Shown: one piece after another, positions 15,439 to 24,942 of the stretch
Position numbering within the stretch: the stretch's first letter is position 1
Layout of the letters: each line of letters begins with the position of its first letter
Assembly: GCF_002803515.1 (NCBI RefSeq)
Contig: NZ_PHQX01000001.1
Location: 3,968,001-4,032,000, forward strand
Direction of reading: 5' to 3'
DNA: 64,000 nt
Origin: Stenotrophomonas lactitubi
Lineage (GTDB): Bacteria > Pseudomonadota > Gammaproteobacteria > Xanthomonadales > Xanthomonadaceae
The notes under the pieces: model-generated
Databases searched by the model: none
What the model was told of the DNA's origin: nothing
What the model saw: only the letters and a program-made list of their open reading frames with translations
Made by a program: the position numbers and the translations under genes

Positions 15439-18400
15439 TTTAATCTCCTCTTAATGCTCTCCCTAACCCGATCATCAGGCAGACCCAGATGCTCTGCCAT
15501 GATGTTCCCCTCCCACCCGGGAACGGGGGCTGTGCTGCGCGGATTCGTTGACGTCACGTCATACATGTCCGTTCGTCCATCGATCATGAACTTCATTAGA
15601 TGCCCAGCCTCATGGGCAGCCGTCCATTCACTTGCACCTGCATACCATGTCCCGACGCTCCCCCCTCTGACGTTGGAGACGCCATTACCCAAGGGAACAT
15701 CCACTCGATTCATCCGGCCTTTCGTGGGCTGACTAACTGTGACCTTGAATCCTGGAGCGGACCATGTGGATTCAATAGAGTTAATCATTCTGTTCACCAC
15801 TTCAGGACTTGCGCCGTCCCCACTGAACTTAATCGGGATGTCAATGTTGACTCCGCCATCCTCACACGTGCAATTTGCCATCAAGCCTAGCGGATCTGAG
15901 GAACCCAGCGAGTTGCTCGAGACATAAGAATACGTCGAAATCCCGCCGTCCAACCCAATCGGATCACTCTGCGAGTACCGCCCCACCGCCGGGTCGTACT
16001 CCCGCTGGTAGTTGTAGAACAAGCCACTCGCATCCGTCGCCTGCTGCCCCGGGAAGCGCAGCGCCAGATCAAACATCACGCCATCCCCATCGGGATCATT
16101 GGCCGGTGCCTGATCGCCAAACACCTCACTCTTGTTGCTCCACTCCCAGATCGCGACATCCCGCACGGGGTCGATCACTACTCGCGGCGTACCCAAGTGA
16201 TCGGGCTGGATGTACGCCAGCTCCGGCACGCCCGCGGCTGGTGTCTGGATCAACGCCACCGGGTAGTTGTCCAGCCAGATCGCCTGCTGCTGCGCCTGCC
16301 CGGTCGCCGAATAGTTGCCAACCCACTGCCCGGCTTCGTCATAGACCGTGACCTGCGCATTGCCACTGGCCGGTGCGCGCAGCACGCGCTCACCGCGATG
16401 GTTGTAGCCGTAACTCTCCACTACAGCAGCGCCCTGCTTCACCGCATTCATGCGGTTGGCATCGTTGTAGGCAAACGTCTTGCTGCCAATGCTGGTGGTG
16501 TTGCCTGCGGCATCCTGGTTGCGCGCCTGACCATCCACAGCAATCAGGCGATGGCTGTCAACCGGATAGGTGTAGCTTGCGGTCCCGACCGAGGTGGTCA
16601 GTGAGGTACGGTTGCCGGTGGCGTCGTAGCCATAGGTTTCAATCGGCGTACCCGTGGCGCCATCCTGGGTCTGGGTCAGGCGGCCCAGTGTGTCGTAGGC
16701 GTATTTAGCAAGCACCTCAGAACCTGCACCGCTCTTCAGCTCGGTGATCGAACCAACGGGATCGTAGCCATAACCCAGTGACAGGCCGCCTGCCGCGGGG
16801 TCATGCACCGCCTGCGGGCGGTAGTCCAGATCCAGTGGGCGCTGCAGTTGGCGCCCATTGCCGTAGGTCCAGCCGGTCGCCGGCCCGAAGGCTGCATAGG
16901 TCACGTTGTTGACCACCACCTGCCGGGCCTGTCCCGGGCGAGTCAGCCCAATCTGGCTGATACGACCCAGGGCGTCGCGTACGTAGTCCGCCACACTTCC
17001 GTCCGGGTAGGTCAATGCGGTCAGGCGACCAGATTTACTGTACGCATAGCGCAGTGTGCTGGCCACGCCATTGATCGTCTGCACCTTGCGGGTGACCTGG
17101 CCGAAGCGGTCATGGCAGTACACGGTGCTGCCATTGGCGTGCAGCACCTGACCCAGGCGACCCTTGGCGAAACGCTCGTCACTGGCACATACCGCTGGCG
17201 CGGTGTCGTAGTGATAGCCCACGTCCAGGTTGGGATCAGGATAGGCGATACCGACCAGTCGATTGAGCGCGTCGTAGCTGTAGGTGGCAGTCACGCCGCG
17301 CGCATCGGTGCGGGTCTTGCGATTGCCAGCAGCATCAACAGTGAAAGTAGCACTCCCACTGTCCGGGCTGACCTGCCCGGTCAGATCACCAAAACCATTG
17401 TAGGCATACGTGGTGTGCAGCCCCTTCGGGTCGGTCACCTGGGTGACTTGATCCAAGGCGTTGTAGCTGGAGCGGATCTCCGCAGCAACGCCGCCCACGT
17501 CCTGCAGGGTCTGCGCCAGGCGGTTCAGCGGATCGTACTGCTGGCTCGTCACCCGCTGCAGAGCATCGGTGACCGACTGCGGATTGCCATTGGCGTCGTA
17601 CGCAAAGCCGGTGGCGTTGTTGCCGGCATCCTTCAGCGTGGTCAACTGCCCTAGAGTGTTGTAGACGCGGGCCAGCGTGCGGCGCAGCGTCCCCCCTGCA
17701 TCGACCGTATTTTCCTGCAGACGGTTGCCGGCATTGTCCAGGGTGTAGTGAATGGTGTTGCCGGCACTGTCCGCAATGTCCGTCAGCCGCTGGGCGGCGT
17801 CGTAGACATAGGTGACGCTGCTGCCGTCGGGCTCGGTGACCTGCTGCACGTGGCCGGTGGGCCAATAGCTCAGTTGGGTGCTTCGGTCTTCGGCAGTAGT
17901 GGCGCCACGCGCGGTGATCGACGTCGGCCAGCCACGCGGATGATAGGTGTAGTCGGTCACCACGCCATTGGCATCGCGCACCGATAGTGGGCGCCCCAAG
18001 GCATCGTAAGCGAGTGTTTCAACGGTATGGCCCAACGCACTGGTGATGCTGCGCAGATCACCCTTGCGGAACGCACAGGTACCGTTGGTCGCACACCCCG
18101 CATCATCGGCGGTGTACCAGGCATACGTCACAGTATCGGCCACGTCCGTACGCGGACCGTCGATGCTTCGCAGTAGGCCCACCTGCGGGCAATCCGGACC
18201 TTCGGCCTCGCAGTAGTTCTGCGTGGTCACGCGGGTCTGGTTGGTCGTGGTATCGCGCACGGTGACGCTGGTCGGCTGCAGGCGCGCGTTGCGGGTGATG
18301 CGGGTCTCCTGGTTACCGACGGTCTGCTGCACCAGGCGATTGCTGTCGAGCGCGACACGCGTCTCGCTGACGCGTTGCTGGGGTGTTCCAGACGCTTCGG

Positions 18401-20132
18401 TGGTGGTTGTCACGGTCACAGCACCGGCCGTAGGGTCGTTGGCCTCGGTGTAGGCGTACTGGGTAACCACGCCACGTCGGTCGGTGGAGGACTGCAGGCG
18501 ACGGCGGAAGTCCGTGCCCTCTGGGAGGTAGGTACGGCCGGCGGTGCCGTTGCTGTCGGTGATGCCATTGACCTTGCGTGGCAGGCCACTGCTGCCACTT
18601 GCGGTAAGCGCGTACGTGCTCTGCTTGCCGAGTGCATCGGTGACGATGACCGGGCCGGCAGTCGTGTAATCCAGCCGTACCCCATCAATGCCGACGTCAG
18701 CCTGTGTGCAATCGCCCGAATGACGGCTACAGGTCACCCGCCCCTTGGCATCGTAGCCATACCAACTGTAGCGCCGGTTGTCCTCGGCCGTAACGCCGGT
18801 CAGATGTCCAGGGAAGCGCGTGTCTTCGTAGTGATAGGTCCTTGCTCCACCGTCAGCATAGGTGACAGTGGTCAACTCGCCTGTCACGGAGTATCCGTAC
18901 GCCGCCACCAGTTGGCCGGCTATCGACATCGTCGAGATCAGTGCATCGTCGCCAGGCGCAGCGTACTGGATATCCAAACGACGGCCAGTGGAATGGGTGA
19001 TGCTGAGCAGCCGGCCACGAGCGTCATGCGCATAGACCAATGACGTGCCGTCCTCGAAGTCGCGGCGCTGCATGCGACCTTCCACATCGAACAGAACGCG
19101 CTCTTGGACACGCGATAGCAGCCAGTTACCCCCCTGCTGCATGGCACGATCACCACTGCCGTCAACAGCTTCGTATTGCGCTCCCACCTTTTGGAAGGCT
19201 ATCTGGCCGCCATCTCCCTCGATCAGCCCGACTTTCAGCTCGGTGCTCGGGGGGAACGTCGAGTCATCCACCGCAGCCGCAAGCCGGAGATTGTGCGAGT
19301 GCGTCCAGCCTGTGCCCAGCGCCCCGCCTGCGGTATTGGTAAGGGAATGATAGTGGCGACGGAAGCTGATCCAGCCGAGATCGAAATCAAGTTCTGGTTG
19401 GGATTTGTCACCTGTTGTCGGGTCACAAGGATTTCCCACTGGACACTGCTGAGGCGGGATTGGAGTGCTCGTATAGGCGAACATCGGCGACATCATGGGC
19501 TCATCCTGCTGAAGCAACGAGCACATCTGGATGGATTCATCCCACTTCATGCTGGAACGGTTCGGACACACGGCAGTTCTGTCGCGCCGCGCGTGCTCCC
19601 AGCTCTTCACCTCCCTGCATTTCTGCGTACTAGCGAAGAAGTAATTGGCTGTGTAGTGAAACTTTTTGTCTTCGTGAGTGATGCTTCCGTCGTCACCTTG
19701 CCCAAGTCCCGGAAACTCCGCCCAGTCCTCCTCCACAAGCGTGGTGGCCGGACACTGGGGATCGCTCACGCGAAGGGCGAGGATCGCACTGCGGACTTGA
19801 TCTTCGGATGCATACTCCTGTTCTGAGTATGTGTAGACCCAGTCGGTGCTGACGATCGCTTCCGGCTTTGCGCGGTAGTCGTAGATGACCTTGCTTGCCA
19901 GCACGCGCTGCCGCTTGACCTCCCAGACGAACGGCTTGTCGACCTCATACCGGGCAAAGAAGGCCCTGATGTCCTTCTGCACCGCAGCTTCGGTGCCCCG
20001 CGGCTGGCCCATCGACAGGTAGCTCTCCCACTTCTTCTGCACCTCCTGCGCCTGCACCGCAGTGGTACCTACGCACCCCAGCGCGGTCATCGCCAGCGCT
20101 GCGTACGAAAGATCCTTCAATCGCTTCAACAT
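15429..20132 (-). CDS. RHS-repeat protein with C-terminal zincin-like toxin domain
   Basis: The product is 1567 residues. A signal peptide (AALAMTALGCVGTTAVQAQ) leads into an unassigned N-terminal region (about 30-225). A DUF6531-like start of the RHS shell (CPVGNPCDPTTGDKSQPELD, about 228) follows, then long arrays of YD repeats. The shell closes with the core motifs YIQPDHLGTPR and YDPAVGRYSQSDPIGLDGG. After SSDPLGL the sequence changes completely, and the last 150 residues form a separate domain with HEAGHLMK (His1507-His1511) and a following GWEGNIMAE, as in zinc metallopeptidases. RHS shells enclose and release such C-terminal effectors. The overlapping lipoprotein gene downstream is the likely immunity gene. 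GGAG precedes the ATG. Confidence 0.88.
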   Translation of the reverse strand: MLKRLKDLSYAALAMTALGCVGTTAVQAQEVQKKWESYLSMGQPRGTEAAVQKDIRAFFARYEVDKPFVWEVKRQRVLASKVIYDYRAKPEAIVSTDWVYTYSEQEYASEDQVRSAILALRVSDPQCPATTLVEEDWAEFPGLGQGDDGSITHEDKKFHYTANYFFASTQKCREVKSWEHARRDRTAVCPNRSSMKWDESIQMCSLLQQDEPMMSPMFAYTSTPIPPQQCPVGNPCDPTTGDKSQPELDFDLGWISFRRHYHSLTNTAGGALGTGWTHSHNLRLAAAVDDSTFPPSTELKVGLIEGDGGQIAFQKVGAQYEAVDGSGDRAMQQGGNWLLSRVQERVLFDVEGRMQRRDFEDGTSLVYAHDARGRLLSITHSTGRRLDIQYAAPGDDALISTMSIAGQLVAAYGYSVTGELTTVTYADGGARTYHYEDTRFPGHLTGVTAEDNRRYSWYGYDAKGRVTCSRHSGDCTQADVGIDGVRLDYTTAGPVIVTDALGKQSTYALTASGSSGLPRKVNGITDSNGTAGRTYLPEGTDFRRRLQSSTDRRGVVTQYAYTEANDPTAGAVTVTTTTEASGTPQQRVSETRVALDSNRLVQQTVGNQETRITRNARLQPTSVTVRDTTTNQTRVTTQNYCEAEGPDCPQVGLLRSIDGPRTDVADTVTYAWYTADDAGCATNGTCAFRKGDLRSITSALGHTVETLAYDALGRPLSVRDANGVVTDYTYHPRGWPTSITARGATTAEDRSTQLSYWPTGHVQQVTEPDGSSVTYVYDAAQRLTDIADSAGNTIHYTLDNAGNRLQENTVDAGGTLRRTLARVYNTLGQLTTLKDAGNNATGFAYDANGNPQSVTDALQRVTSQQYDPLNRLAQTLQDVGGVAAEIRSSYNALDQVTQVTDPKGLHTTYAYNGFGDLTGQVSPDSGSATFTVDAAGNRKTRTDARGVTATYSYDALNRLVGIAYPDPNLDVGYHYDTAPAVCASDERFAKGRLGQVLHANGSTVYCHDRFGQVTRKVQTINGVASTLRYAYSKSGRLTALTYPDGSVADYVRDALGRISQIGLTRPGQARQVVVNNVTYAAFGPATGWTYGNGRQLQRPLDLDYRPQAVHDPAAGGLSLGYGYDPVGSITELKSGAGSEVLAKYAYDTLGRLTQTQDGATGTPIETYGYDATGNRTSLTTSVGTASYTYPVDSHRLIAVDGQARNQDAAGNTTSIGSKTFAYNDANRMNAVKQGAAVVESYGYNHRGERVLRAPASGNAQVTVYDEAGQWVGNYSATGQAQQQAIWLDNYPVALIQTPAAGVPELAYIQPDHLGTPRVVIDPVRDVAIWEWSNKSEVFGDQAPANDPDGDGVMFDLALRFPGQQATDASGLFYNYQREYDPAVGRYSQSDPIGLDGGISTYSYVSSNSLGSSDPLGLMANCTCEDGGVNIDIPIKFSGDGASPEVVNRMINSIESTWSAPGFKVTVSQPTKGRMNRVDVPLGNGVSNVRGGSVGTWYAGASEWTAAHEAGHLMKFMIDGRTDMYDVTSTNPRSTAPVPGWEGNIMAEHLGLPDDRVRESIKRRLKCK
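15432..15881 (-). other. Toxin-domain segment of the RHS gene (zincin-like)
   Basis: Codes for residues 1418-1567, after the RHS core motif. HEAGH is encoded at 15600-15614. The segment is visibly richer in A and T than the repeat-coding part, as expected where C-terminal effector cassettes have been exchanged. The missing metzincin third His, with only a D-rich MYDVTS and NIMAE downstream, means the exact clan cannot be fixed by eye. Confidence 0.65.
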
Positions 20133-20360
20133 CCCTGTTCTCCATCCTGGGCGGTTACCGCGCCGGGAGGAACGAAGGCGCTTGGGCAGCCATTGCCCCT
20201 TCCCGCCCTGCTTCGGATCGTCCCTGTTCCGGATTGCAGCGTGGCCGCATGGGGACGTTATCTCCGATATGGGTTACGCATTCAAGTCAGAAACTGTGGA
20301 ACAGGTTGAATTTCAGAGTTTTCTGATAGTCGCCAGCCATCTATGACGGACGGCAGATAC

Positions 20361-20387
20361 AAAAACGCCGGGCAGTACCCGGCGTTT
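20361..20387 (-). terminator. Rho-independent terminator of the GH31-TBDR-GH109 operon
   Basis: Perfect 10-bp stem (20363-20372 with 20378-20387) and 5-base loop. On the minus strand the stem is followed by a run of five T, 27 bases beyond the GH109 stop. The rest of 20133-20414 holds the RHS promoter region, without a recognised operator. Confidence 0.9.
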
Positions 20388-20414
20388 CCGTCACAACGTG
20401 GAAGGGTGCAGACC

Positions 20415-21770
20415 TCAATACTTACCATCAAACGCAAAGATCGGCTTGCGCTGCTTCCACGCACCCGCAGTGAAATCCGGGAACTCCAGCGTCTGGAAAC
20501 TGTTGGCGATCGACTGCTCGCTCAGCGGCGTGATCGCGCTCCAGGTCACCGCATCGTAGATGTCGATCGGCATCGGTGCCTTGGCCTTCAGCGCTTCCAC
20601 GAACGCATGGATCACGAACCAGTCCATGCCACCGTGCCCTGCACTCGCAGCAGTGTCGGCATTCTGCTTCCACAGCGGATGCTCGTACTGGTCCTGGTAC
20701 GTCTTGAACTCTTCCCACTGGTGCGGCGGGCTGCGGCCTTCGATGTGGATCGAATGGTTCACGTCCATCCACAGGCCCTTGGTGCCCTGCACGCGGAAGC
20801 CCATCGAATACGGTCGCGGCAGCGAGGTGTCGTGCTGCAGCAGGATGGTCTCGCCGTTCTCGCAGGCCAGCGTGGTGGTGACGATGTCGCCGAGCTTGAA
20901 CTTCACCTTGGTGCTCGGGTGGGTGGTGCCACCACTCTTGGCTACGGTGTAGTCGTGCAGCCCGCGCGCCTTGGTGGCGAATGCGTTGATGTGGGTGAAG
21001 CGGTTGCCGCGGTTGATGCCGGTATACATCGCGCACGGGCCGATGCCGTGGCTGGGATACAGCTCGCCATTGCGCTCCACCGAATGCTCGGTGCGCCAGC
21101 GTGCTTCACTCCAGCCCTTGGGGCCGAATTCCACGCCGCTGTCGTAGGGCTGGTTCGGGTCGCCGGAATTGAACTTCACCCCGCGCAGGTCGTGCTGGTA
21201 GCCGGCCTGCAGGTGCACCAGCTCGCCGAACAGGCCCTGCCGCACCATCTGCAGCGCGGCCATCACGTCGCGGCGGTAGCAGACGTTTTCCAGCAGCATG
21301 TACGGGGTGCCGGTGGACAGCTGGGTCTTCAGCACGTCCCAGTGATCCTGCAGGGTGATGCCGGCCACCACTTCACAGCCTACGGCCACGCCGGCCTGCA
21401 TCGCGGCAATCGCCATCGGTGCGTGGTATTCCCACGGTGTGGCGATGATCACACCGTCGATGCCCTTCTGTTCCAGCAGGCGCTTCCATGCATTGATGTC
21501 ACGGTCCTGGCCGTAGGTCTTCGGCGCAGGCTTGCCCGCCTTGCTGACCATCTCCACCGCGCGACCGAGCATGATCGGCTCGATATCGCACAGGGCAACG
21601 ACTTCCACGTCGTCGCGGCGCACCAGTTCCTTCAGCAGCACCAGGCCACGCATGCCGGTGCCGATCACGGCCAGGCGCACCTTGCGGCCACGTGCCCATG
21701 CCGGGGTCTGCGGCAACAGGCTGCTGGCGGCGACAGCGGCGCTGGCCGCGATGAATTCCCTACGCTTCAT
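20415..21770 (-). CDS. Gfo/Idh/MocA-fold glycosidase, GH109-type alpha-N-acetylgalactosaminidase, Tat-exported
   Basis: The 451-residue protein begins MKRREFIAASAAVAASSLL, a twin-arginine signal, then a Rossmann fold with RLAVIGTGMRG (NAD binding) and CEVVAG. The segment YPSHGIGPCAMYTGI matches the conserved active-site His region of GH109, whose founding member is the NAD-dependent alpha-N-acetylgalactosaminidase of Elizabethkingia meningoseptica (similar length, about 444). GH109 uses transient oxidation of the sugar with tightly bound NAD, which explains Tat export of the folded enzyme. The ATG at 21770 has GGAGAG 6-7 bases upstream. It lies 64 bases after the TonB receptor in an operon that faces aga genes, so alpha-GalNAc hydrolysis is a coherent role. 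A plain dehydrogenase is the alternative. Confidence 0.85.
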   Translation of the reverse strand: MKRREFIAASAAVAASSLLPQTPAWARGRKVRLAVIGTGMRGLVLLKELVRRDDVEVVALCDIEPIMLGRAVEMVSKAGKPAPKTYGQDRDINAWKRLLEQKGIDGVIIATPWEYHAPMAIAAMQAGVAVGCEVVAGITLQDHWDVLKTQLSTGTPYMLLENVCYRRDVMAALQMVRQGLFGELVHLQAGYQHDLRGVKFNSGDPNQPYDSGVEFGPKGWSEARWRTEHSVERNGELYPSHGIGPCAMYTGINRGNRFTHINAFATKARGLHDYTVAKSGGTTHPSTKVKFKLGDIVTTTLACENGETILLQHDTSLPRPYSMGFRVQGTKGLWMDVNHSIHIEGRSPPHQWEEFKTYQDQYEHPLWKQNADTAASAGHGGMDWFVIHAFVEALKAKAPMPIDIYDAVTWSAITPLSEQSIANSFQTLEFPDFTAGAWKQRKPIFAFDGKY

Positions 21771-21834
21771 GGCAAACACTCTCCTCTTGAAGGCGCGCCA
21801 GCCTTGGCCGGCGCGCCTGGTCACGCAAACGGAA

Positions 21835-24810
21835 TTACTTGAACCGGTAGCCGATGGTCACACTGTAACCACGACCGAAGATGGTGGCGTAGTCACTGGA
21901 GTCACCCAGGAAGCTGTTCGGATCGTAGAACGGCAGGCGGTTGAACAGGTTCTTGACGGTGAAGCTCAGGTTCCAGGCATCGTCCGGGCGCCAGGTGACG
22001 CTCATGTTGGCCGTCCACCACGACGGTGCACCATCGCACTTGCTCTTCTGCAGTGCCAGGTAGCCGCCGGTGCAGGTTTCCTTGTTGTTGCTCACTTCGT
22101 CGACCTGGTCGGTGGCCCACTTGGTGCCACCCACGTAGTTGACGAACATGCTGGTGGTGACCTGCTTGTAGGTCCAGTCGGCATTCAGCGTCGCGCGCAG
22201 GCGCGGGTTGTTGTAGTAGCCCACCACGTCGCCGTAGAACCAGCCGTTCTGTTCATCCATGTAGAAGCGGTTGCGGTTGGCGATGGTCGCGGCCAGGCCG
22301 ATGTTCAGCCCACCCCATTCACCCAGCGAGAAGCGGCTGCGCGCGTCGATGTCGAAGCCATCGATCAGGGTCTTGCCGCGGTTCTTGTACTGGCCCACCA
22401 CGCTGGCCACGTTGCCGGCCGAGTAGCCCGGCAGCGTTCCCGGGCAGCTCACACCGCTTGCCGGGTCGGCGCACATCGCCGCCAGCTGCGCCAGATTGGC
22501 GCGATCGCTGTCGGTGATCGGCGAACGCGACGACGAGATGATGTCTTCGGCGCGGCGGTAATCCGGGGCGACGATCTCGTTGTCGCGGTAGATGAACCAG
22601 TAGTCGGCCGACACCGACAGCCAGGTGGCCGGCTCATAGACGAAGCCCAACGTGACGATCTTTGCCTTCTCCGGCTTCAGGTTCTGGTTCGGCTGGGTCA
22701 TGCGCGCCACGGTGCGGCTACAGTCCACGTTGAGCAGGCTCTTGCCCAGGTCGACATCACCGCCGCGCTGCGATTTCAGCAGCAGGTTGGCGATGGCGTT
22801 GGTCTCGGCGCAGCGCAGTTCATCGCGGAAGCCACCCAGCTGCGCATACACGCCGCCGTTGCCGGACTCAGCCAGGCTGGGGGCGCGGAAGCCGGTGGAA
22901 TAGGTACCACGCAGCATCAGCTGGTCGAAGGCCTGGTACTTGAAGCCGATCTTCGGCGCGACGTTGGCGCTGAAGTTCGGATACTTGTCCACGCGCACGG
23001 CGGCATCCAGTTCCAGCTTCTCGGTGATCGGCGCCACCGTTTCCGCGAACAGTGCATAGGTGTTGCGCGCGCCATCGAACCACGAGCCACCCTGCTGGGT
23101 GATCAGGCCGGCGGCCGCGTCGGCGTTGCCGGGGGTGTAGAAGGTTTCGCGGCTGGCGTTGAAGCCGAACGCGGCGCGCATGTCACCGGCCGGCAGCTTG
23201 AACAGCGGGCCCTCGATCTTGCCGTCCAGGGTATGCAGGCGCGTCCACGACTGGATGTCGAACGTCGGGAAGGCGCCGCGGATCAGTGCGCCGTTGGCCT
23301 CGCTGATCTCGCCGAACTTGTACGCCGGATGATCGGAGATGATCACCCGGCCTGTGCCCGGGTCGATGCTGTACGGGCCGAAGGCCTTCTCGAAGCCCTT
23401 CACGTTGACGTTGATCGTCTGGTAGGTGGTCGAGTGCGTGCCGGCGGTGGCGAATGCGGTTTCCCAGTTCCAGTCACCGACGTTGCCACGCGCGCCGGTC
23501 AGCACGCGGTAGCTCTTGTCGGTGTTGCGCTGGCCGAAGTAGTTGGCGCCGGCATCCTGCAGCAGGTACTGCAGGCCGACCACGCCACCCATCATGGCCT
23601 TCAGCTGAGGGCTGGCGTGGTTGTACTCGTTGTTCGGGCCCAGGAACGGATACAGGAACTGGTTGACGTTGTTGCCGGTATCGCGCGAGAACCAGCTGGT
23701 CGGGTTGCCGGTGGTGGTGCCGTAGCTGCGCGGCGTACCGCCGTTGGCACGCAGATCGATATCGGTATAGGTGGCCTCGGCGAAGATCTCGGTGCTGTCG
23801 CCCACCAGGAAGGTGCCGTTGAGGTAGGCGGTGTTGCGCTCGGATTTGGCGCCCGCGTCGATCTCGTTGTTCATCCAGGTTTCCCAGACGCAACGCGGAC
23901 CGGCGGCTTCACCCTGCAGTACGTTCTGGCAGCCCGGCGCGGCTTCCTGCACGCGGCGGCCGGTGACCGGATCGAAGGCGAAGTAGCTGCCCGGGTTGAA
24001 CTGGCCCGGCTTGCTGCCCACGCCCAAGCGCAGGTTGTTCAGATAGTTGGGGTTGTTGACGTAGTACTGGTCCGGGCGCTTGTCATAGAAGTCGGCCAGC
24101 GGGATCGCGTCGCGGCGGTACATGTTCACCGCGCCGTAGATGTTGAAGCGGTTCTCGGTGAGGTCACCGAAGCCGGCGGTGATGCTGGCCTGGCGCTCGC
24201 CGTAGGAATCGATGCGCGAGGAGGTGTCATTGGTGAAGCTGATCTCCGCGCCCTGGAAGTTGCGCTTGGTGATCACGTTGATCACGCCGGCCACTGCGTC
24301 GGTGCCGTACACGGCCGAGGCGCCGTCGGTCAGCACTTCCATGCGTTCGATGGCGGCGGCGGGAATCGCATCGATGTTGACAAACTGGGTCTGGAAGCCG
24401 GCTGGCGCGCCGTAGTACGACAAGCGACGGCCATTCAACAGCACCAGCGTGCCCTGTGCGCCGAGGCCGCGCAGGTTGGCCTGCGATGCGCCGTCCGAGC
24501 CGGTGAACAGCGAGCGCGAATCCTGCTGCGCTGGCCGCGCGGCCGGCAGGTTGTCGAGCACCTGCAGCAGCGTGCGCGCACCCATGTTCTGGATGTCCTG
24601 CTTGCTGATCACCTGCACCGGCGAGGCGGTTTCAACGTCGGTGCGGCGGATGTTGGAACCGGTGACCTCGATGCGGGCCAGGTCGGTGGCCTTGTCCTTG
24701 CTCTCCTGGGCGAAGGCAGGAACGGCGACCGACAGCAGCACGCCGGCAATGGCCAGCGACAGCGGTGCGATCGAGCGACAGGGGGGGCGGTGGTGGCGGG
24801 CGGGCAACAT
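21835..24810 (-). CDS. TonB-dependent receptor for a GalNAc-containing glycan (OmpAga-like)
   Basis: This 991-residue outer-membrane receptor has a signal peptide (IAPLSLAIAGVLLSVAVPAFA) and the plug start IEVTGSNIRRTDVETASPVQ, which resembles the large carbohydrate-type receptors of Xanthomonadaceae and Caulobacter. NLRGLGAQGTLVLLNGRR and TDGASAVYGTDAVAGVINV are the plug signatures. It ends YSVTIGYRFK, with the terminal aromatic of an outer-membrane barrel. The ATG at 24810 follows AGGAGAG; the frame extends 17 codons further up without a binding site. It sits between the GH31 and GH109 genes and opposite aga genes. The inferred ligand is GalNAc or a GalNAc-bearing oligosaccharide. Confidence 0.9.
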   Translation of the reverse strand: MLPARHHRPPCRSIAPLSLAIAGVLLSVAVPAFAQESKDKATDLARIEVTGSNIRRTDVETASPVQVISKQDIQNMGARTLLQVLDNLPAARPAQQDSRSLFTGSDGASQANLRGLGAQGTLVLLNGRRLSYYGAPAGFQTQFVNIDAIPAAAIERMEVLTDGASAVYGTDAVAGVINVITKRNFQGAEISFTNDTSSRIDSYGERQASITAGFGDLTENRFNIYGAVNMYRRDAIPLADFYDKRPDQYYVNNPNYLNNLRLGVGSKPGQFNPGSYFAFDPVTGRRVQEAAPGCQNVLQGEAAGPRCVWETWMNNEIDAGAKSERNTAYLNGTFLVGDSTEIFAEATYTDIDLRANGGTPRSYGTTTGNPTSWFSRDTGNNVNQFLYPFLGPNNEYNHASPQLKAMMGGVVGLQYLLQDAGANYFGQRNTDKSYRVLTGARGNVGDWNWETAFATAGTHSTTYQTINVNVKGFEKAFGPYSIDPGTGRVIISDHPAYKFGEISEANGALIRGAFPTFDIQSWTRLHTLDGKIEGPLFKLPAGDMRAAFGFNASRETFYTPGNADAAAGLITQQGGSWFDGARNTYALFAETVAPITEKLELDAAVRVDKYPNFSANVAPKIGFKYQAFDQLMLRGTYSTGFRAPSLAESGNGGVYAQLGGFRDELRCAETNAIANLLLKSQRGGDVDLGKSLLNVDCSRTVARMTQPNQNLKPEKAKIVTLGFVYEPATWLSVSADYWFIYRDNEIVAPDYRRAEDIISSSRSPITDSDRANLAQLAAMCADPASGVSCPGTLPGYSAGNVASVVGQYKNRGKTLIDGFDIDARSRFSLGEWGGLNIGLAATIANRNRFYMDEQNGWFYGDVVGYYNNPRLRATLNADWTYKQVTTSMFVNYVGGTKWATDQVDEVSNNKETCTGGYLALQKSKCDGAPSWWTANMSVTWRPDDAWNLSFTVKNLFNRLPFYDPNSFLGDSSDYATIFGRGYSVTIGYRFK

Positions 24811-24942
24811 CGGGGTTCTCTCCTGGCAGGGGTGCGGCGCGAATGGTGGATCGGCGGGCAAAACGCTCCCGGGCCACGGCCCCCACAGTCGTGGTGAAGC
24901 CGTAGTCGGAATGGGCGGGGGAGGAGCGGTGTTACGTGGCGG

